Source: Streptomyces poonensis
Lineage (GTDB): Bacteria > Actinomycetota > Actinomycetes > Streptomycetales > Streptomycetaceae
Assembly: GCF_014650915.1 (NCBI RefSeq)
Contig: NZ_BMVW01000008.1
Coordinates: 175,851-239,850, forward strand
DNA: 64,000 nt
Direction: 5' to 3'
Numbering within the stretch: position 1 is the stretch's first letter; each line of letters starts with the position of its first letter. Below, one piece after another: positions 56,573 to 64,000 of this stretch. A program made the translations under genes and the position numbers. Below the pieces are notes generated by a model. The model did not search any database, was not told the DNA's origin, and was given only the letters and a program-made list of their open reading frames with translations.

Positions 56573-58441
56573 GTGCCCGCGACCCCCAGCCATGTGCCCG
56601 AGCCGAGCCGTACCGACCCGGCGCTGATCCGCAACTTCTGCATCATCGCGCACATCGACCACGGCAAGTCCACGCTCGCCGACCGGATGCTCCAGCTGAC
56701 CGGTGTGGTCGAGCAGCGGCAGATGCGCGCTCAGTACCTCGACCGCATGGACATCGAGCGCGAGCGCGGCATCACGATCAAGTCCCAGGCCGTGCGTCTG
56801 CCCTGGGCGCCCACGCACGACAAGGGCAACACGCACATCCTCAACATGATCGACACCCCGGGGCACGTCGACTTCACGTACGAGGTCTCGCGGTCGCTCG
56901 CCGCGTGCGAGGGGACCATCCTCCTCGTGGACGCCGCCCAGGGCATCGAGGCGCAGACCCTCGCCAACCTGTACCTGGCGATGGAGAACGACCTCACGAT
57001 CATCCCGGTGCTGAACAAGATCGACCTGCCGGCCGCGCAGCCCGAGAAGTTCGCCGAGGAGCTCGCCAACCTCGTCGGGTGCGACCCGGACGACGTGCTG
57101 AAGGTGTCCGCCAAGACCGGCCTCGGCGTCGAGGCGCTGCTCGACAAGGTCGTCGCCGAGATCCCCGCCCCGGTCGGTGTCGCCGACGCCCCGGCCCGCG
57201 CGATGATCTTCGACTCGGTGTACGACTCGTACCGCGGTGTCGTGACGTACGTCCGTGTCGTCGACGGGCAGCTCAACAAGCGCGAGCGCATCCGGATGAT
57301 GTCCACCGGCGCCACGCACGAGCTGCTGGAGATCGGGACCAACTCGCCCGAGATGCTCGGCGCGGACGGCCTCGGCGTCGGCGAGGTGGGCTACCTGATC
57401 ACCGGTGTGAAGGACGTCCGCCAGTCGAAGGTCGGCGACACGATCACCCAGCAGACCAAGGGGGCCACGGAGGCGCTCGGCGGCTACAAGGACCCCAAGC
57501 CGATGGTGTTCTCCGGCCTGTACCCGCTGGACGGCTCCGACTACCCGGAGCTGCGCGACGCCCTCGACAAGCTCCAGCTCAACGACGCCGCCCTGGTCTA
57601 CGAGCCGGAGACCTCCGCGGCCCTCGGCTTCGGCTTCCGCGTCGGCTTCCTGGGCCTGCTGCACCTGGACGTGATCCGCGAGCGCCTCGAGCGCGAGTTC
57701 GGGCTCGACCTGATCGCCACCGCCCCGAACGTGGTCTACCGCGTGGTCATGGAGGACGGCAGCGAGCACACGGTCACCAACCCGAGCGAGTTCCCCGAGG
57801 GCAAGATCGGCGAAGTGTACGAGCCGGTCGTGCGCGCCACGATCCTGGCGCCGAGCGAGTTCATCGGCTCGATCATGGAGCTGTGCCAGACGCGGCGCGG
57901 CGTCATGCTCGGCATGGACTACCTCTCCGAGGACCGCGTCGAGATCCGCTACACGCTGCCGCTCGCGGAGATCGTCTTCGACTTCTTCGACCAGCTGAAG
58001 TCCAAGACCCGCGGCTACGCCTCGCTCGACTACGAGCCCACCGGCGAGCAGACCTCCAGCCTGGTCAAGGTCGACATCCTGCTGCACGGCGACAAGGTGG
58101 ACGCGTTCTCCGCGATCACGCACAAGGACGCGGCGTACGCGTACGGTGTGCGGCTCGTCGCCAAGCTGCGCGAGCTGATCCCGCGGCAGGCCTTCGAGGT
58201 GCCCATCCAGGCGGCCATCGGCTCCCGCGTCATCGCCCGCGAGACCATCCGCGCCATCCGCAAGGACGTCCTCGCCAAGTGCTACGGCGGTGACATCTCC
58301 CGTAAGCGGAAGCTGCTGGAGAAGCAGAAGGAGGGCAAGAAGCGGATGAAGATGGTGGGCTCCGTGGAGGTTCCGCAGGAGGCCTTCATCGCCGTTCTGT
58401 CCAGCGACGACGCCGGGGGCTCCGGCAAGGGCAAGAAGTAG
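56573..58441 (+). CDS. lepA: Elongation factor 4 (LepA) translational GTPase
   Basis: 622 aa from GTG 56573 (AGGA 7 nt upstream); the product begins MPATPSHVPEPSRTDPALIRNF, with the GTPase P-loop at H27-I-D-H-G-K-S33. RGITIKS (switch I), DTPGHVDF (switch II) and NKIDLP follow, then the beta-barrel, two EF-G-like domains and the LepA-specific C-terminal domain (DGSEHTVTNPSEFPEGKIGEVYEP; the basic SRKRKLLEKQKEGKKRMK). EF4 acts on ribosomes, aiding initiation and back-translocation under stress. An earlier in-frame start would add a non-conserved Pro/Arg extension. Confidence 0.97.
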   Translation: MPATPSHVPEPSRTDPALIRNFCIIAHIDHGKSTLADRMLQLTGVVEQRQMRAQYLDRMDIERERGITIKSQAVRLPWAPTHDKGNTHILNMIDTPGHVDFTYEVSRSLAACEGTILLVDAAQGIEAQTLANLYLAMENDLTIIPVLNKIDLPAAQPEKFAEELANLVGCDPDDVLKVSAKTGLGVEALLDKVVAEIPAPVGVADAPARAMIFDSVYDSYRGVVTYVRVVDGQLNKRERIRMMSTGATHELLEIGTNSPEMLGADGLGVGEVGYLITGVKDVRQSKVGDTITQQTKGATEALGGYKDPKPMVFSGLYPLDGSDYPELRDALDKLQLNDAALVYEPETSAALGFGFRVGFLGLLHLDVIRERLEREFGLDLIATAPNVVYRVVMEDGSEHTVTNPSEFPEGKIGEVYEPVVRATILAPSEFIGSIMELCQTRRGVMLGMDYLSEDRVEIRYTLPLAEIVFDFFDQLKSKTRGYASLDYEPTGEQTSSLVKVDILLHGDKVDAFSAITHKDAAYAYGVRLVAKLRELIPRQAFEVPIQAAIGSRVIARETIRAIRKDVLAKCYGGDISRKRKLLEKQKEGKKRMKMVGSVEVPQEAFIAVLSSDDAGGSGKGKK

Positions 58442-58487
58442 CCGGTCTCCAGGGCCGGCCCGTAAGGCCGGCACCGGGCCGTGGTCA

Positions 58488-58519
58488 CGGGCCCGTCGCG
58501 CTTCGGCGCGGCGGGCCCG
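58488..58519 (+). terminator. Terminator after lepA with UUCG loop
   Basis: 14-bp stem (58488-58501 with 58506-58519), one wobble, closed by the stable tetraloop TTCG. Confidence 0.92.
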
Positions 58520-58602
58520 TCCGTATGCGCGGGGTCCTTCGCCGACGGCTCCCGTGGGCCGTACCGGCGGCATCCTCGGACGAAGTGACGGTCTTCCGCC
58601 CC

Positions 58603-58662
58603 TTACGCACCGGCGGGCAGGGCTCTACCCTGATCACCACTCGATGGTTACTCGCGAGTTAA
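58603..58662 (+). promoter_or_regulatory. Promoter and palindromic operator of the acyl-CoA synthetase gene
   Basis: TTACGC (58603-58608), 17 bp, TACCCT (58626-58631). About 18 bp downstream of the -10 box is a perfect 10-bp palindrome, ACTCGCGAGT (58650-58659), within TTACTCGCGAGTTAA. A TetR-type repressor sensing acyl-CoA would fit this site; the regulator is not encoded nearby. Confidence 0.55.
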
Positions 58663-58712
58663 ACAGCAGTCGCAATGAGCCAGCCGCACCGTCGCGGGCC
58701 CGGGAGGACGTC

Positions 58713-60590
<1,878 letters not shown>

Positions 60591-60596
60591 CCATCA

Positions 60597-60640
60597 GGTT
60601 CCGGTGACGGGCGCCGCGCACGGCGCCCGTCACCGGAACC
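60597..60640. terminator. Bidirectional terminator after the acyl-CoA synthetase gene
   Basis: Perfect 20-bp stem (60597-60616 with 60621-60640) with loop CGCA, between convergent genes. Confidence 0.95.
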
Positions 60641-60653
60641 CGGCGGCCGAGGG

Positions 60654-61238
60654 CTACATCCTCAGCCCCTGGCGGAAGGTCTCCACCAGGCGCTGGAGAT
60701 CCCGCACCTGCTCGCGCAGGGCCGGCAGGTCCGGGGGATCCCCGTCGGTCAGTCGTCCGTCGAGGGTGGTCAGACGGTCGCCGACCTGCGCCAGATGGGT
60801 CTGCTCCTGCGCCAGCATGTGCTCCAGCTGCAGGTTCTTGCGGTGCAGATCGAGGAAGACGGCGACCTTGGCGCGCAGTACCCAGGGGTCGAAGGGCTTG
60901 GTGAGATAGTCCGCGGCCCCGGTGGCGTAACCGCGGAAGGCGTAGCCCTCGTCGGCGTCCGTGCCCGTCAGGAAGATGATGGGGACGTCCTTGGTCTGGT
61001 CGAGCCGCTTGATGTTCGCCGCCGTCTCGAAGCCGTCCATGCCCGGCATCCGGATGTCCAGAAGGACCACGGCGAAGCGCCGGCGCAGCAGCGCCTTCAT
61101 CGCCTCCTCGCCCGAACGCGCCCGCACCAGCGGCTCGTTGAGCGAGCGCAGGACGGCCTCCAGGGCGATCAGGTTGTCCTCCATGTCGTCCACGAGGAGG
61201 ATGCCGGCGCGCTCGCCGGCCGTTGCCTCAGTGCTCAT
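60654..61238 (-). CDS. Response regulator, receiver domain with coiled-coil tail
   Basis: 194 aa. The receiver domain (residues ~12-130) has the acidic pocket ILLVDDMEDN, the phospho-acceptor aspartate in VVLLDIRMPGMDG (about D61), the T in FLTGTDA and the K in YLTKPFDPW. The C-terminal ~60 residues are a predicted coiled coil (HRKNLQLEHMLAQEQ, LREQVRDLQRLVETF) rather than a DNA-binding domain, so it probably acts through protein contacts. It follows the hybrid kinase gene by 14 bp on the same strand and is the likely phosphorylation partner. Confidence 0.93.
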   Translation of the reverse strand: MSTEATAGERAGILLVDDMEDNLIALEAVLRSLNEPLVRARSGEEAMKALLRRRFAVVLLDIRMPGMDGFETAANIKRLDQTKDVPIIFLTGTDADEGYAFRGYATGAADYLTKPFDPWVLRAKVAVFLDLHRKNLQLEHMLAQEQTHLAQVGDRLTTLDGRLTDGDPPDLPALREQVRDLQRLVETFRQGLRM

Positions 61239-61252
61239 ACGGACTGCCTCAC

Positions 61253-64000
61253 TCAGTCGTCGGCGGGGGCCGCCGCCTGCTCCGCCATGCCCGTGCCGGA
61301 GACCGCCTCGGGGCAGCCGTCCGGCTCGTCGCCGTCCTCGCCCTCCGGGTCCAGGAGCGCGCAGACGACCGTGAGCAGCTGGTCGACGTCCACTGGTTTC
61401 GGTACGTAGTCGTTGGCGCCCCGTGCTATCGACTTCTCGCGGTCGCCCGGCATCGCCTTCGCGGTCAGCGCGACGATGGGCAGGCCCGCCCAGCGCGGGG
61501 TGCGGCGGATGGCGGCGATCGTCTCGTAGCCGTCCATCTCCGGCATCATGATGTCCATCAGCACGATCTCGACGTCCGGCGTGCGTTCCAGGGTCTCTAT
61601 GCCCTCGCGGCCGTTCTCCGCGTACAGGACGGGCATGCCGACCCGGCCCAGCACATGGGTGAGCGCGAAGACATTGCGGATGTCGTCGTCGACGATCAGC
61701 ACCCGCCGGCCCGGCAGCACCCGCCCCGCCCGGCCCGACCTCCAGGCCTCCAGCTTCGTGGGCGTCGGCCAGCTCTCGTCCGCCTCGTGCCCGGTGTACG
61801 GTTCGGCCGCCGGCTGTTCGGGCACGGGGAAGCCCCGCTCGGTGGAGGCGGCCCCGGCGACCTGGTGCCCCGGGCTGACGACCGGGACGTACAGAGTGAA
61901 CGTCGAGCCCACGCCGGGGACGCTCTCGGCCACGATGCGGCCCCCCAGCAGCCCGGCGATCTCCCGGCTGATGGACAGCCCGAGCCCGGTGCCGCCGTAC
62001 TTGCGGTTCGTCGTGCCGTCGGCCTGCTGGAACGCCTCGAAGATGACGGGGAGCTTCTCGGGTGCGATACCGATGCCGGTGTCGGAGACCGCGAAGGCGA
62101 TCACCTCGTCGGTGTCGTCGCGGGTGTACTGGTTCGTGGGGTCCTCGACCCGGCAGACCCGCAGCTCGACCTTGCCGTTCGCGGTGAACTTGATCGCGTT
62201 GGAGAGGAGGTTGCGCAGGATCTGCTGGAGGCGCTGCTCGTCCGAGTACATCTCGCGCGGCACGTCCTCGCCGACCGACACCTCCAGGGCGAGGCCGCGG
62301 TCGAGGGTCAGCGGGCGAAACGTGGCGTGGACGTAGTCCAGCAGCTTGATCAGCGGCAGCCGCTTCGGGCGTACGTCCATCCGGCCCGCCTCGATCTTCG
62401 ACAGGTCGAGGATGTCGTTGATCAGCTGGAGCAGGTCCGAGCCCGAACGGTGGATCGTGGCCGCGAACTGCACCTCCTGCTCGGAGAGATGGCCGTCCGG
62501 ATTGTCGGAGAGCAGCCGGGCCAGGATGAGCAGCGAGTTCAGCGGGGTGCGCAGCTCGTGCGACATGTTCGCCAGGAACTCGGACTTGTACTGGGAGGAC
62601 GTCGCCAGCAGGGCCGCCTTCTCCTCCAGTTCGGCGTTCGAGCGCTGCAACTCGCCCTGCTGCTTCTGCAGTTCGTCCGAGCGGTCCTGGAGCTGCATGG
62701 CCAGCCGCTGCGACTCGCCGAGGAGCGCCTCCGTACGGGAGTTGGCGATGATCGTGTTGATGGCGACGCCGATGGTGTTCACGAACTGGTCGAAGAACGC
62801 CAGGTGGACATCCGAGAAGCGGGAGAACGAGGCGAGCTCGACCACGCCGAGGAGCTTGTCCTCGAAGATGATCGGAATGATCACAATGGTGGACGGGGCC
62901 GCCTCGCCCAGCCCGCTGCTGATCTTCATATAGTCCGGCGGCGCCTCCTCCACGAGGATCCGCTTCTTCTCGCGGGCCGCCTGCGCCACCAGCCCGTGCA
63001 CCGGCAGCCCGCCGGTCTCCACGGTCGCGCCCTGGGCCGCGCCGTACCCGGCGATGAAGGCGAGACCCTTGAGCCCCTCCTGGTACGCGGCCGTGCGCAG
63101 CGCCGCGCGGTCCTGGTCAGGATCCGCCAGGTAGAAGGCTCCGTACTGCGCGTTCACCAGCGGCGTCAGCTCGCGCAGGATCAGGTCGGCGACCTCCATC
63201 AGATCCCGGTGGCCCTGCATCAGGGACGCGAGCCGGGCCAGGTTCGACTCCAGCCAGTCCTTCGCCCGGGTGGTCTCGCGCAGGTTGGCCACCATCAGGT
63301 TGATGTTGTCCTTCAGCTCGGCGACCTCGCCGCGCGTCTCCACCGTGATCGAGCGCGACATGTCGCCCTGGGCCACGGCCGACGCCACCTCGGCGATGGC
63401 ACGGACCTGGGTGGTCAGATTGGACGCCAGCTCGTTCACGCTGGTCGTCAGGCGCTTCCAGGTGCCGTACACGGCCTCGACCCGGGCCTGGCCGCCGAGC
63501 TGCCCCTCCGAACCGACCTCCCGGGCCACGCGCGTGACCTCGGAGGAGAACGAGGAGAGCGTGTCCACCATCGTGTTGATGGTCGTCTTCAGCTCCAGGA
63601 TCTCGCCGCGCGCGTCCACGTCGATCTTCTTGGACAGGTCTCCCTGGGCCACCGCCGTGGCGACCTGGGCGATGTTCCGCACCTGTGAGGTGAGGTTGTC
63701 GGCCATGTAGTTGACGTTGTCGGTCAGGTCCCGCCACACCCCGGACACGCCCTGCACCTGGGCCCGGCCGCCGAGGCGCCCGTCGGTGCCGACCTCGCGG
63801 GCCACCCTCGTCACCTCGTCGGCGAAGGCGCGCAGCTGTTCCACCATGGTGTTGACGGTGTCCTTGAGTTCCAGGATCTCGCCCCGCGCGGACACCGTGA
63901 TCTTCTTCGACAGGTCGCCGTTCGCGACCGCCGTGGTGACCTGGGCGATGTTGCGGACCTGGGACGTCAGGTTCAGCGCCATGAAGTTGACGTTGTCGGT
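61253..64000 (-). CDS. Multi-HAMP hybrid histidine kinase, C-terminal part
   Basis: The reading frame continues past the window's right edge, so only the C-terminal ~915 residues are seen. At least three tandem HAMP units of 92 residues each (NLTSQVRNIAQVxTAVAxGDLSKKI) come first, then a GAF domain (~270-410), a coiled coil, the histidine kinase domain (H box FLANMSHELRTPLNSLL, N box LRNLLSNAIKFT, G boxes DTGIGI and GGTGLGLSI) and a receiver domain (LIVDDDIRNVF, phospho-site MDIMMPEMDG). No membrane segment is in the visible part. The architecture recalls the OsaA-type osmotic-stress kinases of Streptomyces; this is resemblance only. Paired with the response regulator downstream. Confidence 0.93.
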   Translation of the reverse strand, partial: TDNVNFMALNLTSQVRNIAQVTTAVANGDLSKKITVSARGEILELKDTVNTMVEQLRAFADEVTRVAREVGTDGRLGGRAQVQGVSGVWRDLTDNVNYMADNLTSQVRNIAQVATAVAQGDLSKKIDVDARGEILELKTTINTMVDTLSSFSSEVTRVAREVGSEGQLGGQARVEAVYGTWKRLTTSVNELASNLTTQVRAIAEVASAVAQGDMSRSITVETRGEVAELKDNINLMVANLRETTRAKDWLESNLARLASLMQGHRDLMEVADLILRELTPLVNAQYGAFYLADPDQDRAALRTAAYQEGLKGLAFIAGYGAAQGATVETGGLPVHGLVAQAAREKKRILVEEAPPDYMKISSGLGEAAPSTIVIIPIIFEDKLLGVVELASFSRFSDVHLAFFDQFVNTIGVAINTIIANSRTEALLGESQRLAMQLQDRSDELQKQQGELQRSNAELEEKAALLATSSQYKSEFLANMSHELRTPLNSLLILARLLSDNPDGHLSEQEVQFAATIHRSGSDLLQLINDILDLSKIEAGRMDVRPKRLPLIKLLDYVHATFRPLTLDRGLALEVSVGEDVPREMYSDEQRLQQILRNLLSNAIKFTANGKVELRVCRVEDPTNQYTRDDTDEVIAFAVSDTGIGIAPEKLPVIFEAFQQADGTTNRKYGGTGLGLSISREIAGLLGGRIVAESVPGVGSTFTLYVPVVSPGHQVAGAASTERGFPVPEQPAAEPYTGHEADESWPTPTKLEAWRSGRAGRVLPGRRVLIVDDDIRNVFALTHVLGRVGMPVLYAENGREGIETLERTPDVEIVLMDIMMPEMDGYETIAAIRRTPRWAGLPIVALTAKAMPGDREKSIARGANDYVPKPVDVDQLLTVVCALLDPEGEDGDEPDGCPEAVSGTGMAEQAAAPADD

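Overview
The window is a chromosomal segment from a high-GC actinomycete, almost certainly a Streptomyces. Codon third positions are strongly G/C, many genes start with GTG, several transcripts look leaderless, and the terminators are long GC hairpins with few or no Ts. The gene order (mreBCD-PBP2-rodA, rne-rplU-rpmA-obg, proB/proA, nadD, leuS, comEA/comEC, holA, rpsT, lepA) is the familiar core-chromosome arrangement of the genus. I see no rRNA, prophage, insertion sequence or CRISPR array. The first gene (mreB) and the last (a hybrid histidine kinase) run off the window.

Layout. 1-6 kb: the mre cluster (end of mreB, mreC, mreD, a class B PBP2, a RodA/SEDS protein) for lateral and spore wall synthesis. 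6-11.6 kb: a CYTH/CHAD phosphate-binding protein, a B12-binding-type radical SAM protein, a repetitive amphipathic membrane-like protein and the radical-SAM-linked DUF2344 protein. 11.9-18.8 kb: a very long RNase E/G with repetitive arms, ribosomal proteins L21 and L27, and the GTPase Obg. 18.8-29 kb: a wall-polymer locus with a GT2 glycosyltransferase, a CDP-alcohol phosphotransferase, a 1457-residue GT2/degenerate GT2/TagF-type fusion, a GalE-type epimerase and a membrane-anchored TagF-like enzyme. 29.4-32.6 kb: proline synthesis (proB, an unknown gene, proA). 32.7-39 kb: two membrane proteins sharing an N-terminal module, an M48 protease, two tiny membrane proteins, nadD, a degenerate LytR-CpsA-Psr protein and rsfS. 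39.4-44.2 kb: a histidine phosphatase, two identical tRNA-Ala(GGC) genes bracketing two zinc-ribbon microproteins, then a NuoF-like/ferredoxin plus cytochrome b-type pair. 44.5-54.7 kb: leuS behind a leader-peptide attenuator, a coiled-coil membrane protein with a tandem-repeat tail, DegV, ComEA, ComEC, an arylamine N-acetyltransferase and a small acidic protein. 54.7-64 kb: holA, rpsT, lepA, a long-chain acyl-CoA synthetase behind a palindromic operator, a response regulator and a multi-HAMP hybrid kinase.

Working together. The left two thirds has a cell-envelope theme: the elongation/sporulation wall machinery, teichoic-acid-like polymer enzymes, two paralogous membrane proteins, a membrane protease and an LCP-family protein lie within about 38 kb. 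In S. coelicolor the matching region is tied to spore-wall synthesis; I make that link from gene order, not from a search. Housekeeping translation and replication genes are interleaved.

The most interesting items are: a leucine attenuator before leuS with a leaderless peptide carrying three consecutive Leu codons; six 25-27 bp tandem repeats after 48453; the GT2/pseudo-GT2/TagF fusion; the shared N-terminal module at 32746 and 33433; a NuoF-like protein lacking one cluster cysteine; an LCP domain lacking its catalytic arginine motif; a probable CTG start at 10810; and a palindromic operator before the acyl-CoA synthetase.
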